Source: Wyeomyia smithii (Eukaryota > Arthropoda > Insecta > Diptera > Culicidae). Taken from it: a DNA stretch of 64,000 nucleotides. The notes under the pieces were generated by a model. It was not told the origin of the DNA and ran no database searches. It saw only the letters and a program-made list of their open reading frames with translations. Both the position numbers and the translations under genes were made by a program. Where the stretch lies: contig NC_073696.1 in assembly GCF_029784165.1 (NCBI RefSeq), positions 236,948,892 through 237,012,891 on the forward strand, read 5' to 3'. Below, in pieces: positions 32,922-46,700 of the stretch (the stretch's first letter is position 1; the number at the start of each line of letters is the position of its first letter).

Positions 32922-33175
32922 TTTTGACGTGGGACTACGTTTTTGTTTTCTATGCTGGTATGCATTCTGTAAAATTGGAAATGAAACTGGCAAATGATAA
33001 TAACAGCATAACCACATGATGGATTACAATAACCAATACGTTGTTGGATAGATAAAATGTTGAACGATTTTGTAATATGCTAGTCATCAGTATATTTCAT
33101 TGCAAAGCGGTAAAAATCGATTAAAGTGTGAAGGGCACATTTACGCGAACAATGAACCAACGAGTAAGTTCCTAA
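32922..33175 (-). repeat. Dispersed repeat family with TGACGTRGGACTAC end, copy 3
   Basis: In reverse orientation it begins TTGACGTGGGACTACG. It contains CCACATGATGGATTACAATA, CAATACGTTGTTGGATAGAT, TCATTGCAAAGC and TTTACGCGAACAATGAACCA, matching copies 1 and 2. Only the terminal 250 bases are present. Confidence 0.65.
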
Positions 33176-33354
33176 AAACATAAATTTATAGAAGAGTAAG
33201 AGCCGGCGAGTACTTGTGAATTTTTTGTCCATTTTCTAAGATCTATTCAGAATCTTTTTTTTTACATTTCAATATTGTTAGATATATTTTAATTTCTAAC
33301 TTTACAAATGAAACAAACTTGTTAAGCAAAAAAGAAAAATAATCCCTCTAAACT

Positions 33355-35169
33355 TTAAGAGCCAATTCGCGAGAGACGCAACCGCATGTTGTTTTGATGT
33401 TCTCCGATTGGGTTGAAATTTATTAGGAAGGAATTAGGAAGTTTTGCAAAATTCCATTTTTTCATTGAGGTCAAGTGGGGTAAAACAGCCCTTGAAAATA
33501 ATATGTCCAAAAACATCCAAATACTAAAAAGTGCAATAACTACTGCTAGACTTGATGAATATTTCTAAAAATGTGTGGTATTATACTACACTAAGAGTAC
33601 TTCAAAACGCATTGTCAAAATATATGGCAAAGAGGTAACATGAGGAAAAAAACGCATTTTTCTTTAAAAAATTGTCAATTTTCAGGGTCATCCTACTCTT
33701 TTCAACATCGCTAGGAAAAATATCTGAATATGGCGTTTTGTAGGGTAACTCAAGAGCTTCAATGTCATGTATAAGCCAAGTGTGCCAAATGGGGTAAAAC
33801 GGCCCTAGAAGGTTTTTTTCAAATACCGTCAAAATCATTAAAATCACTATAGTTTCTGCAAAACTTATTAGATTTTACTGAATATTTGGATTATCACTGT
33901 ACCTTACCTGAACTACCTACTTTACCAGAAGATACGCAATTTGGGGTAAAACGTTCCTTGAAGTTTTTTTTTTCGAAAAATGCCGTCAAAATCATCAAAA
34001 TTGCAAGAACTCGGGTTGGGCTTGATAGATTTATTGAAAATTTGAATTATCACTCTAGTTGAATACGGACTTAACTGCCGGTACCCGGATAACTGTCCCA
34101 TAATGAAAAACAACATGTTGAGAAAACGGCGATTCAATATTATCCGTAAATTTTCTGATTTCCAGCTAATATCTTTTACCTATTTTGATGTTTTCTTGAA
34201 CTTAGTGAAAAGTCAAGAAAAACTTTAGTTCTTTTCAGTCAGTTTCCAAATGATGCATCTGGATATTATGCCAGTTAAAAGCTCTTCAGTTGTTTTATAA
34301 AATGCTAACTTCGGGTTCTGGATCTTTTTCGTAGAGAAAATAGTACCCCGAAAATCGCCAAGTATTTTCCAAAAAGAATTTTTTTTTTTCGTTATGTAAA
34401 TCTATTTGTCACTTTTGTCATCTTGCTCCGAAGTTCGTATTAACTTAAAGTAATTATCTAAATTTTCAGTAAATCCATAATATCTTACCCGGGTTCTTGC
34501 AGTACTGGGGATTTTGACGGCCTTTTCGAAAAAAAATTTTCAAGAGACGTTTTACCCCAAATTGCGTATCTTCTGCAAAAGTAGGTAGTTCTGGTAAAGT
34601 ACAGTGATAATCCAAGTATTCAGTAAAATCTAATAAGTTTAGCAGGAACTATAGTAATTTTAGTGATTTTAACGGTTTTTTGAAGAAAACCTTCTAGGGC
34701 CGTTTTACCCCATTTGGCACACTTGGCTTATACATGACATTAAAGCTCTTGAGTTGCTCTACAAAATGCCAAATTCAGATATTTTTTCTAGCGATGTTGA
34801 AAAGCGTAGGATGACCCTGAGAATGGACATTTTTAAAAAAAAAAGCCTTTTTTTCCTCATGTTACCTCTTTGCCATATATTGTGACAATGCGTTTTGAAG
34901 TCCACTTAGTTTATAATAATACCACACATTTTTTGAAAAATTCATCAATTCTAGCAGGAGCTATTGCACTTTTTAGTATTTGGACGTTTTTGGACATAAC
35001 ATTTTTAAGAGCCGTTTTACCTCACTTAACCTCAATGAAAAAAATTTAAATTTTGCAAAACTTTCTACCTTGAATAGACAAACAAACGCTAAAATTTCAG
35101 CTCAATCGGAGAACATCAAAACAACGTCCCTCTGAAAGGCAGTTGCGGCTCTCGCGAACTGGCTCTTAA
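33355..35169. mobile_element. 1.8-kb TTAA-flanked palindromic element
   Basis: The ends are GAGCCAATTCGCGAGAG on the left and, reversed, GAGCCAGTTCGCGAGAG on the right, each next to TTAA (33355-33358 and 35166-35169), as in piggyBac-type insertion. The arms of about 700 bp (to about 34055 and from about 34440) pair along almost their full length, for example GCACACTTGGCTTATACATG (right) against CATGTATAAGCCAAGTGTGC (left). GGGGTAAAAC-type phrases recur several times within each arm. The central 385 bases are unpaired. There is no ORF of note. Confidence 0.85.
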
Positions 35170-35179
35170 GGTCTCTAAC

Positions 35180-35369
35180 AGCAAAGCAAAGCCTTGGTGC
35201 TAAATTCCGATTTGGAACTCGACCTTTTTTTATTTATACACAGACTTCGTAACAAATTGTTTAGTGTACAGGACGGACAATTGCACGGCCAACGCTACGA
35301 CCCTACTGACACTAACAGTCTCTTTCGAACCGAGTCTCGAACCTACAACGACTTGCTGGAAATCTGTGG
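35180..35369 (-). mobile_element. tRNA-derived SINE, second family (CTTTG tail), diverged copy
   Basis: Read on the minus strand it has GTAGGTTCGAGACTCGG (B-box-like), AGAGACTGTTAGTGTCAGTAGG and GTAGCG. It continues through AATTGTCC and ends CAAGGCTTTGCTTTGCTG. It matches 61799-62017 with moderate divergence, and abuts the TTAA at 35166. Confidence 0.75.
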
Positions 35370-38300
35370 GTTTTTTTGCCGCACCTAACTTAGAAAGATT
35401 TTCTCATTTTGGTCTCCTTTGACCTTTGGCTTTCCAGTTTATAGAAACGTATTTTCGCTTTTTTAAACTAAGTTTCGATTTACTTTAATATTTTTTTGGT
35501 TCTGAATATTTTTTTTCGTCACACTAGACTCAATTTAGGATATTGTTTTGGAGCTTTTTCTAGTCTTCAGAAACGTCTTTTAGATGCAATACATATATGA
35601 TTGTTTCCTCGTTGGCTTATAGGAATGTTTTTTTTCTCTTTTAAATACTTTAAGGCTCTACACGCAAAAGTTGGATGGTGCAACCACCTCAATATCGTAC
35701 GAAATTAGCGCAAGTTTTGATTAAGATCCAAAGCTGGATAACCAATGTATGTTGAGCATAACACACTTAATACTCTAGAGTATTTTCAATGTATTCCGTT
35801 ATAATCTTTAATTATTACCCCTTTAATATTTTGACCTTAAACGCATTGTTCCCAATATATACTTTCAAATAGACACCTCAAATAAACTTAGTATTATGAA
35901 AAAAGCACTACTTTACATTATGTATACATTGAACATTACTTTTAGAGTCAAATTAGTTGAAATTTTTGCTATAATACTTTTTTGCCGTCACTTTCAAGGT
36001 ACTTTTGGAGTATATCACAAGGGAAATGAAGTTTTTCTTGTTTTCAACAAGCATGAGCTGAACATAAGAAACGGATCACCGGTGGTTGGCTACCGGACCA
36101 TAATAACCTCCGAGTTTCAATGGATCCAGATGTGGATTCGGATGGAAGCTTTTTTGACAAAAAAGTTGAAAAAGTTGAGTAGTGTGACAATTATTCGGTT
36201 ATTTACGCTATGTGACAAAACAACTTGGTATTTTTTCAAACAAGCATAAGTATATTTTTTCAGATGTAAAAAATACATACTATTTCAAGCATTTCCCAAT
36301 AAATAGCTCGAAATCCATAGAATGTAGAATGTTACAATTATACGATTACAGGCAGTTAAGAACTGAACTGAATGCTGCTATCGTTGAAGCAGTGCACCCA
36401 GCAATGAAAACTAATGATTTTGTACCAGATTAATGAAAATATTAACTGATCAAATCACTTTCATAAAAAACATCATCGAATCAAAAACAAATAAGAGCAC
36501 ATTAGATTTTTTCAGAATGTTTTGCATTTAACTATGCCTCTGGTTTTATTCATATGCATCCAGTTCCATGTTACCTCTACCAGCGTTAATAAAATATGTA
36601 ACATCAAGGCTCGCTATTGGCCGTTCCGTTTGCTGGCGATGTTTGGGGATGGGCAAGCGGTGCACAAGCCATTGAAACGCACCAAAAATAAATCAAAAAA
36701 ATAAACAACGGGTTTTCGAACGTTCCACCGAAACCGAAATTCACCGAAACATCACGATTCTTGTGTATATATGATATATATTCTTATTTCGATCTATATC
36801 AATGTATTTATTGAACAACTGCTGCGTTATTTATTTTACAAATTTTCTGTGCAAAATAAGAGCGAATGTTGTACGAATCAAGGGACACATTAGCTGATTA
36901 AGGCTTGAACTTTTGCGTGCGTCATGAGATTATTTCAAAATCAATTCCTATTTGATCAATTCGAACCTACATACGCGTTTATTCTTTGTTTTGAATATAT
37001 TTTTTTAATCATCGAGCCAGACAAGGCCTTTTGCTGGCTTTTAAACACGTAGTTTGTAATTTATTTCGTTGTCCTTGCCAGGCTCTACAGGTCTACAAGT
37101 AAATATTTTAGTCAATTCAAATTAAATTTTGATTATTTGTTTTTTGTACTTTACAAGCACCTTTTCGTTGTTCTGAACGCAATCTGCTTCAGGCTCACGA
37201 GAACGTAATTCTGTCATTTCAAATTGGAATTGGTTTTAATTTTGGTATTTAAAGGCTAAAAGCCTTTTCGCTAATCTGGGCCCAACTTGAGATCATTTTT
37301 TGTTGCTGGTCATTTCTGGCCTCTGGAGTGTTTTTTGCCATTCTGAGCTAAAGTTTAAACCATTTTATTTCTGATCTTTAAGGGCGTTTTATCACTTTTT
37401 TCATCTCGATTTGGGATTATTCGTCTTCTTCACCTTTTCTGGCCTTTCTAAGTTAAATTTGTGATGAATCAAAATATTTACCTTGTTTAACCTTAGCAGT
37501 TTTTTTCTGTTCTAAACTTTATCTGGGATCATTTTCTTGTTATTTTTTCTGATCTTTAAAAACTTTGGATTAATTTGAAGTCATACTCATACTTTGGATT
37601 AATCTTTGGATTAATGGAATGGATTAAATGGATAAAATGGATTAATTAGATTTTTCTGGGCTCTCAATACTAATACAATATTGCGCTATTTTGACATTAT
37701 ATATAATGTTAAGTTTGGAAAAATAAAAATTGATAGGTGCCACGAAAAGTTTGGGAATTAAAATCGTCTATTTGACGATAATTACGTATCACAGACTATT
37801 GTCCAGATTAAAAACTCGGAATGGAGTTTGATGATAATATCCTGTTACTAATAATTTATTTAAAGTCAAAATGAAAAAGTTGTTCATTGGATTACTGGAA
37901 TGTTCATTAATACATTGCCTAAATTGCCAGACCCCTGCATAAATTTGCTTTGCTTTGTAATTTTCAGATGAGCCTCATGTGGTTTCACAACAGGCTCGTT
38001 CTTCCTTTTCTATTTTTTTCATTTCTTTAAGGAAATAATTGCATCGCGCTTATAATTCAGCTTTCTCCCTGCAGCTACAGCACAATTAGCCAAAAGCTCA
38101 AATATTCCTCGTTATCAGGATAACTGTTTCTCGTGTAACATGCGTCGAACACGAAAACAAAATAATGTTTACATAAAAAAGTACCCCCTTGTAGTAGCAT
38201 TTAATCTAACGAGCAACGGTTTATTTAGCGTCTGTCGTACTCAATCTTCTTTCCTCAATCAGCAGCCAGTTGCGGACTTTGTTGCAAAATATACACCGAG

Positions 38301-39526
38301 CAGAGAAGAGTGCTTAATCCTTGTAAAACGATCAGCCAACATACACTTCATGGGACGCCAAGGAAACACAACGGCAAATGCTGCTGCGCTGCGGCAGTTT
38401 GTTTATTTTCCCGGAGCATTAAAAGCAACATCAGCAGCGGCGGAATTGACGGCTTCGGCTCCTTGCGACGAAAGGCATTTCATCCCACGCACATTTTGCA
38501 TGCGGCGAGATTCGATTCAGCACGATTCGATTCGGCGCTATTATAGCGTATCGTGACCAAAAGCCACTCTCACCATCATCATCATGAGGTCCAACCGGAA
38601 TCCATTGGAAGGGAGGCCGGGACGACGGGTGTGTTATTGCTAATCAATGTAAACGAAACAAAGTGATATGCGCCGTCGTCGCGTCGCCTATCGATTCCTC
38701 GATCTGCCGGGTGCGCGAAACGTAACCGAGATCGCGCAACCCCGGTCTGTGTGTCGGATTGCCGTAAAAGTGCGCGTCCGCTTATGAATGAAATAGCTCA
38801 ATCCCATCCCGGCCAGTCGCGCTGCTGTTGACTCCGTGCCGAACGTCTCGCGCAACAAGCATCGTATGTAAAACACTATGGAGGCGGTTCGGACCGGAGA
38901 AGGCGGTTGAATGAATGAATTTTTAAAACCACTACAAATCAACCCCCTCCCCCGTTCCGCCGACTTCTTCGTTTAGCCACTAACTCGCCAGTCGTTGTTG
39001 TTGTTGTTACGATCAACCGACTCTGCGTCTAGCTCCGCCAAATTCATGATTGCTTATTTATTCCTCCTGTGACCGAACCAGGGAGGACGAATTTAATTCA
39101 TTGTTTCTACCGAACATAGCTCAAACGGTTCAATCCATTATGTGACATTGTGCTGGATGTCTTAAAATAGTTTTAAATTGTTGTTCCATCCACTTCGTAC
39201 CTTTCTATTTTAGAACTGGGTAAAATCAAATTGTAATCTCTCGAATCTATTTTTATTCTAACAAGGAGCAGCAGGCAAAACATGCGGCTCATTAGGTACT
39301 TCAAATACTGATTGCTGTGGAAAGGTTTTTTCGTTTAGGAGAAAATGAAGTTGCCCGAATAAAATTTGTAGTTTTCAGAACAATCTTATTAATTCATACT
39401 AACAGTTTTATTGCGTCACTGTCTATCGGTTCCGGTATATTCCGAATATTTTAAATTTATATATTTCTTGAATTTTACGAAATTATAAATAATTTTACGA
39501 AATTATTATAGTCTACGTTCTGTTAA
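35370..39526. other. T-rich to mixed intergenic sequence
   Basis: 35400-37250 is T-rich with no gene. A decayed minisatellite (37250-37600) and a GGATTAAT cluster (about 37565-37650) follow. 38440-39000 is GC-rich and repeat-poor, perhaps regulatory or exonic host DNA, but no frame has a recognisable domain. Frames at 35896-36249 and 38140-38556 are unrecognised. Confidence 0.4.
37250..37600. repeat. Decayed minisatellite, unit about 60-75 bp
   Basis: TTTCTGGCCT or TTTCTGATCTTTAA, followed by TTCTGAGCTAAAGTTT-like and GGGATCATT-like blocks, recurs about five times. A weaker relative of the same pattern is visible at 35400-35640. Confidence 0.45.
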
Positions 39527-40271
39527 GGGGTTATATACCTTTTTAGTTTTCAAAAAATCGAAATTTTTTTTATTACATTATCTTGAACTACAACATCTTC
39601 AGAACATATTCACAAATTTTCATAAAGATCAGAGCAATAGGGCGAACGTTAGAGCGATTTGCAACACGCCTCACTACGGCCGCATAAACTAAACTTGAAA
39701 TTTTAAACGCGATTATCACGGAACAGTGTTTTTCGAAAAATGACTTTGCCGTGATCCTGATTGCGGGAAAACTACTGAACCGATTTCCTTCATCTTTTTT
39801 TTTTTTTGAATTTTCGTTATTAAATTCGCCAGTCCTTGAACGATCGCTTTTTGAAGCATACAGTTACATTTTCCCGCAAAAAAAAAATTAATGCAATTTT
39901 TAGTGCTCAAAACGTGCATTTTTTGGGAAAAACGTTCCCGTTTGCACTGAAAACAAAATACTCAAAAAAGCGATCATTCAAGGACACGGGACACTTCTAA
40001 ACTAATGAAATAATATGAGTTTTTTGAATTCAGTTGACCCGCTGAGTCTCTATCAGGATCACCGAAAGCCTCTGCGAAAAAAAAGCGTTTCGGGGAAACG
40101 GCCATTACTCCAGTAATAATTGGTATATCTCAAAATCAAACAAATTTTGTTGTTGTTGATAAACTGTACTTTCAGAAAAATACCACTTTGATGCAATTAA
40201 AATGGTGCTATGCACCTAAAAATAAATTCAAACTTCCCTCATTTTTCTCGACCAAAAATGTATATAACCCC
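39527..40271. mobile_element. TTAA-flanked MITE, 745 bp
   Basis: GGGGTTATATACCTTTTTAG on the left matches GGGGTTATATACATTTTTGG on the right (reversed). TTAA lies on both sides (39523-39526 and 40272-40275). An inner pair, CCTTGAACGATCGCTTTTTG (about 39835) and AAAAAGCGATCATTCAAGG (about 39966), folds the centre. No transposase frame is present. Confidence 0.8.
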
Positions 40272-40275
40272 TTAA

Positions 40276-43200
40276 ACATTGCTTCATAGCTTCTAGCGTC
40301 CTGATATTTTTTTAAATCTCTAATAACAAGCGCTGGTATAAAGTTTAAAATGTTGTGTCAGCATTGCAACATTTCGTGACTTAAAATTCAATTAACTTCT
40401 ACTTACTACAACACCGCGTATTTTATTTCGGGTATGATGAACAAAAGCTGTAAACAGCACTTGTAATTACCCTATTTAAGATAGCAAAACCGAGCCACGA
40501 CGATTAACTGCACCGCTGACTTTAACTGCATACTACAGTTAGTGAGTTTTCTTGATAACCCACATAAGACGGTCCCTATATAAAAGAGTGGCCAAAATTA
40601 CCAAAATGCGAAATTCATATTCAAGATGTTTGGAGCACATGATTTTGTAGTATTTTATCTATATTTTCATAATTTTTGAATGGAATCTTGATACAAAAAA
40701 CGGTTCATATTGAAAAATGTTTGAAGGCATTTTTAACTATTTCAGAAACGGAGAAAAATAGTTTTTCTGAATATTTTGGAATATATAAAAACCTACTAAA
40801 GCTATCATGGTATGTTCACATATGATTGAAAGCTTATTAAATTAGTTTCCTAAAACAGGATGGGTAATGAATTTCAACCCTACAAAGTCAGTAGCAGTCC
40901 ACATTGAAAATATGCGTAATTTTCCTAATTTTGACCATCAAAAACATTAAATGTAAGCACGTGTAAGCACAGCACCTGATAGTGTGTCTGAGAGCCCTAC
41001 TTGTGCCCTTCAAGAATATGTGTTAAAAGTTTGCGGAAAATTTGCGTTTTGGTAGAAAAAGATGAATAAAAATTTTCCATTTATTTTTAATTTTTGAATT
41101 TTTGGGTGATTTATTAACAAAGTTTTTCATAAATTATAGCAATTTGATTAAAACACACTAAAGAAACGTGAAATTATTAGATTATTTGGTTTATTAGAAT
41201 ATACGTTGTTTAAAACGTATGTTAAAAGTTTGAGTAAAATTTGCGTTTTTGTAGAAAATGATAATTTAAAATTTTTCATTTTTATGTAATGTTTTGGAGT
41301 TTAATGGAGACTTATCAACGTATGTCATAGCAATTAGGTTCAAGAATATACTGGAAAAACTCAAAATTAGTATGATTATTCAGTTGTACACACTTTAGTA
41401 AAAAAAAATATTTTTTTCATTTTGTTTGAAAACAAAAATGGTTAATATTAGCAATTAATTGATTTTCGCGTGTATCTTTATTATTTTCAAACGATGTTTT
41501 TTTATCAACCCAAAGTTTTTTTTCTGAAATTTACTTTGTTAACCCATTACAACATCGCTAAGAGACTTAGCGATTATTCATATGAAACCATAGTGAACCG
41601 AATAAAAAATGAATTATTATCCCAAAAATGATTCCCAGTGTTTCTTTTATGAAAACACGGCCATGAAACACCACACGCAAACTTCTCTCACCAAACACAA
41701 ATATCACTGCCAGCGTTAAAAAATTGGTTCGAGCTTACATTTGGGCATTTACTCGTCAGTTACAGCCGAAGTAGAAGCTGTGTACCGGATGCTGTCGGCA
41801 TACAGCATAAACAAATGGAGGTTCTCATGGTCGAACTTTCCAACATTGCAGTCAGGTTTTTCATACACAAAACTCCATTGAGTTAACCGTCAATCTCACA
41901 ACTACTCCCACGCGTAAACCCGCAATCTCACACATATTGTTATGCTCTTGAATCATGTGGCTCATATGTCTTTTATGGCTGACTGATTCTTGTTCATACC
42001 TTTGAGTCGGTCTGATTGCTTGTGTATGTGGAGGAAACAAAGTTTTATGTGTGCTTTATAGTTCTGAAGTTTTATCCAATTGTTTTACGAAGAAGCGAGC
42101 AATGTCTTACGAGGAAGTTAATAAGATCAATTCAGTGAGTTTGTTCATACAACCTAGAACAAAAAATGTTATGAATGATTGCATTGAATTGATCAAGCAC
42201 CGTTTTAAAACAGTATTTCACAAACAAGACCATAGGAAACTGTATCAACATTTGGTGGCTCTACAATCGAGATTTGCTAAATCGTTTCGTCTTCAGTCGT
42301 TTTGTTTGATTTGAATAGCTTTACAACTTTGCTAAGAAACCATATCTGTTGGATGTTCCTATCAAAAGTTAGATTCGTGCGCCATCTCTGCGGACAAATC
42401 GCGAACTAACTCTCAAAGCCATAAGAAGCGTTTTACTACTATGTGCATCTTTGCTGAAAACAGTTATCGCTTATCTCGTTCCACTAAGAAGTTATTTACG
42501 TTTATTCGAAAACACAAGACATTTGCCTCAGTTTACGTGGTTTATATACAGCCCCTTGTCAGTACAAAACTTTTCTTATATGTCATAATCATCTGTAGTG
42601 GAAAACCAACAATTTGGCACAAAAAAATGAATTTTGGCCGGAAATTTCAATTTTCCGACCATTGTGTAACCGCAAAAAGAGAAAGATAGTGAGCGAGGGA
42701 TTCTTCACGTGCCTGCCATATGCTGCGATTCTCAACGCTCGTCTCTCCTAAGTCAGCCGTGCTCAAACTTCCAAACTTCCAGGAAGGTGTAAGTCAAAGA
42801 AAGGGTCACCGGTAGAGATCGCACTTTCGGGGCTAATGTTGACTGGCCTTAGTCATGCTCCCGGCCGGTTCGACCAAGTGAGTGTTAAAATTTGCAACGT
42901 CCACTTGCGTCCACTTTCCCACCCGACTTCGCACGTCTCCGGGCCGGTTGTTCCGAGTGAATGCGCAAACCTCGGCGTAGGATTTAGTTTCGGTTTGTGA
43001 CTGTTTGTTTACTTCTGCTGCCGCACGCCGGGCTTCTGTTTGCGCTTCTACGGAGTGCTACTTAGTGGTTTTTCGTTCGACTAATTAGTCACCAGTGTTT
43101 GGCCAGTGGTCGCTGAAATGTCGGTACTGTCGTTCCACGTTTGGCAGACAGCGTGCTGAGCAAAGCAGCGGTGACACATGAATTAGTGTAAACACAGCAT

Positions 43201-43725
43201 GGGCAAGAAAATGACAGACAGGACGATTGCAAATGCAAATGTGTTGATTTGTTGCCGTTGTTTTCGTTATGGTTCGAAGCGAATCGTCAAGTGGGTTTTG
43301 AGTGGTCAGATCTTGGGAGTATTTTTTTGCGTTGCGGCTTCTTCCGCGTTATTTATGTAGGCTTAAACCGGTCGATCGGGTCTGTATCGCAAAATTAGCA
43401 ACAAGCTGAGCTATCGGTCCAACTCGAACGGTAGTGTGAGTTCAAGTGTTCCCGCGGGGGATTCGCCGGTGCCAGATTGGCTGTCACGGAAAATTACTGG
43501 ATGAGGTCCGGGCGAGCAGTGGGATGCTTAGTGAGTGAGTTCGATTTTCGAGTGCTATGTGTTTGTTTTCTTTTATTTTTTTCCGATGTAAATGCGCAGG
43601 CTGATCGCTCAATGAATGATGAATAATTATAATTTATTCGAAATATTTTGGATATGCGATGCGTAACGCAATACTGTCCCGTTTCGATTGACTTCGCTCG
43701 AGACATTTCTGATATTATTCCTTCG
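40276..43725. other. Intergenic sequence; AT-rich then GC-richer
   Basis: A degenerate direct repeat at 41019-41345 is annotated separately. From about 42690 to 43520 the sequence is GC-richer and repeat-free, with an octamer ATGCAAAT at about 43232. It could be promoter or 5' exon DNA, but no coding frame supports this. Confidence 0.4.
41019..41345. repeat. Degenerate direct duplication, period about 200 bp
   Basis: TGTTAAAAGTTTGCGGAAAATTTGCGTTTT at about 41021 recurs at about 41219 as a near copy ending AAATTTGCGTTTTTGTAGAAA. The later ATAGCAATTTGATT and ATAGCAATTAGGTT also correspond. Confidence 0.5.
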
Positions 43726-43726
43726 T

Positions 43727-46700
43727 TCTACTCTACTCTACTCTACTCTACTCTACTCTACTCTACTCTACTCTACTCTACTCTACTCTACTCTACTCTA
43801 CTCTACTCTACTCTACTCTACTTTACTCTACTCTACTCTACTCTACTCTACTCTACTCTACTCTACTCTACTCTACTCTACTCTACTCTACTTTACTCTA
43901 CTCTACTCTACTCTACTCTACTCTACTCTACTCTACTCTACTCTACTCTACTTTACTCTACTCTACTCTACTCTACTCTACTCTACTCTACTCTACTCTA
44001 CTCTACTCTACTCTACTCTACTCTACTCTACTCTACTCTACTTTACTCTACTCTACTCTACTTTACTCTACTCTACTCTACTCTACTCTACTCTACTCTA
44101 CTCTACTCTACTCTACTCTACTCTACTCTACTCTACTCTACTCTACTCTACTCTACTCTACTCTACTCTACTCTACTCTACTCTACTCTACTCTACTCTA
44201 CTCTACTCTACTCTACTCTACTCTACTCTACTCTACTCTACTCTACTCTACTCTACTCTACTCTACTCTACTCTACTCTACTCTACTCTACTCTACTCTA
44301 CTCTACTCTACTCTACTCTACTCTACTCTACTCTACTCTACTCTACTCTACTCTACTCTACTCTACTCTACTCTACTCTACTCTACTCTACTCTACTCTA
44401 CTCTACTCTACTCTACTCTACTCTACTCTACTCTACTCTACTCTACTCTACTCTACTCTACTCTACTCTACTCTACTCTACTCTACTCTACTCTACTCTA
44501 CTCTACTCTACTCTACTCTACTCTACTCTACTCTACTCTACTCTACTCTACTCTACTCTACTCTACTCTACTCTACTCTACTCTACTCTACTCTACTCTA
44601 CTCTACTCTACTCTACTCTACTCTACTCTACTCTACTCTACTCTACTCTACTCTACTCTACTCTACTCTACTCTACTCTACTCTACTCTACTCTACTCTA
44701 CTCTACTCTACTCTACTCTACTCTACTCTACTCTACTCTACTCTACTCTACTCTACTCTACTCTACTCTACTCTACTCTACTCTACTCTACTCTACTCTA
44801 CTCTACTCTACTCTACTCTACTCTACTCTACTCTACTCTACTCTACTCTACTCTACTCTACTCTACTCTACTCTACTCTACTCTACTCTACTCTACTCTA
44901 CTCTACTCTACTCTACTCTACTCTACTCTACTCTACTCTACTCTACTCTACTCTACTCTACTCTACTCTACTCTACTCTACTCTACTCTACTCTACTCTA
45001 CTCTACTCTACTCTACTCTACTCTACTCTACTCTACTCTACTCTACTCTACTCTACTCTACTCTACTCTACTCTACTCTACTCTACTCTACTCTACTCTA
45101 CTCTACTCTACTCTACTCTACTCTACTCTACTCTACTCTACTCTACTCTACTCTACTCTACTCTACTCTACTCTACTCTACTCTACTCTACTCTACTCTA
45201 CTCTACTCTACTCTACTCTACTCTACTCTACTCTACTCTACTCTACTCTACTCTACTCTACTCTACTCTACTCTACTCTACTCTACTCTACTCTACTCTA
45301 CTCTACTCTACTCTACTCTACTCTACTCTACTCTACTCTACTCTACTCTACTCTACTCTACTCTACTCTACTCTACTCTACTCTACTCTACTCTACTCTA
45401 CTCTACTCTACTCTACTCTACTCTACTCTACTCTACTCTACTCTACTCTACTCTACTCTACTCTACTCTACTCTACTCTACTCTACTCTACTCTACTCTA
45501 CTCTACTCTACTCTACTCTACTCTACTCTACTCTACTCTACTCTACTCTACTCTACTCTACTCTACTCTACTCTACTCTACTCTACTCTACTCTACTCTA
45601 CTCTACTCTACTCTACTCTACTCTACTCTACTCTACTCTACTCTACTCTACTCTACTCTACTCTACTCTACTCTACTCTACTCTACTCTACTCTACTCTA
45701 CTCTACTCTACTCTACTCTACTCTACTCTACTCTACTCTACTCTACTCTACTCTACTCTACTCTACTCTACTCTACTCTACTCTACTCTACTCTACTCTA
45801 CTCTACTCTACTCTACTCTACTCTACTCTACTCTACTCTACTCTACTCTACTCTACTCTACTCTACTCTACTCTACTCTACTCTACTCTACTCTACTCTA
45901 CTCTACTCTACTCTACTCTACTCTACTCTACTCTACTCTACTCTACTCTACTCTACTCTACTCTACTCTACTCTACTCTACTCTACTCTACTCTACTCTA
46001 CTCTACTCTACTCTACTCTACTCTACTCTACTCTACTCTACTCTACTCTACTCTACTCTACTCTACTCTACTCTACTCTACTCTACTCTACTCTACTCTA
46101 CTCTACTCTACTCTACTCTACTCTACTCTACTCTACTCTACTCTACTCTACTCTACTCTACTCTACTCTACTCTACTCTACTCTACTCTACTCTACTCTA
46201 CTCTACTCTACTCTACTCTACTCTACTCTACTCTACTCTACTCTACTCTACTCTACTCTACTCTACTCTACTCTACTCTACTCTACTCTACTCTACTCTA
46301 CTCTACTCTACTCTACTCTACTCTACTCTACTCTACTCTACTCTACTCTACTCTACTCTACTCTACTCTACTCTACTCTACTCTACTCTACTCTACTCTA
46401 CTCTACTCTACTCTACTCTACTCTACTCTACTCTACTCTACTCTACTCTACTCTACTCTACTCTACTCTACTCTACTCTACTCTACTCTACTCTACTCTA
46501 CTCTACTCTACTCTACTCTACTCTACTCTACTCTACTCTACTCTACTCTACTCTACTCTACTCTACTCTACTCTACTCTACTCTACTCTACTCTACTCTA
46601 CTCTACTCTACTCTACTCTACTCTACTCTACTCTACTCTACTCTACTCTACTCTACTCTACTCTACTCTACTCTACTCTACTCTACTCTACTCTACTCTA

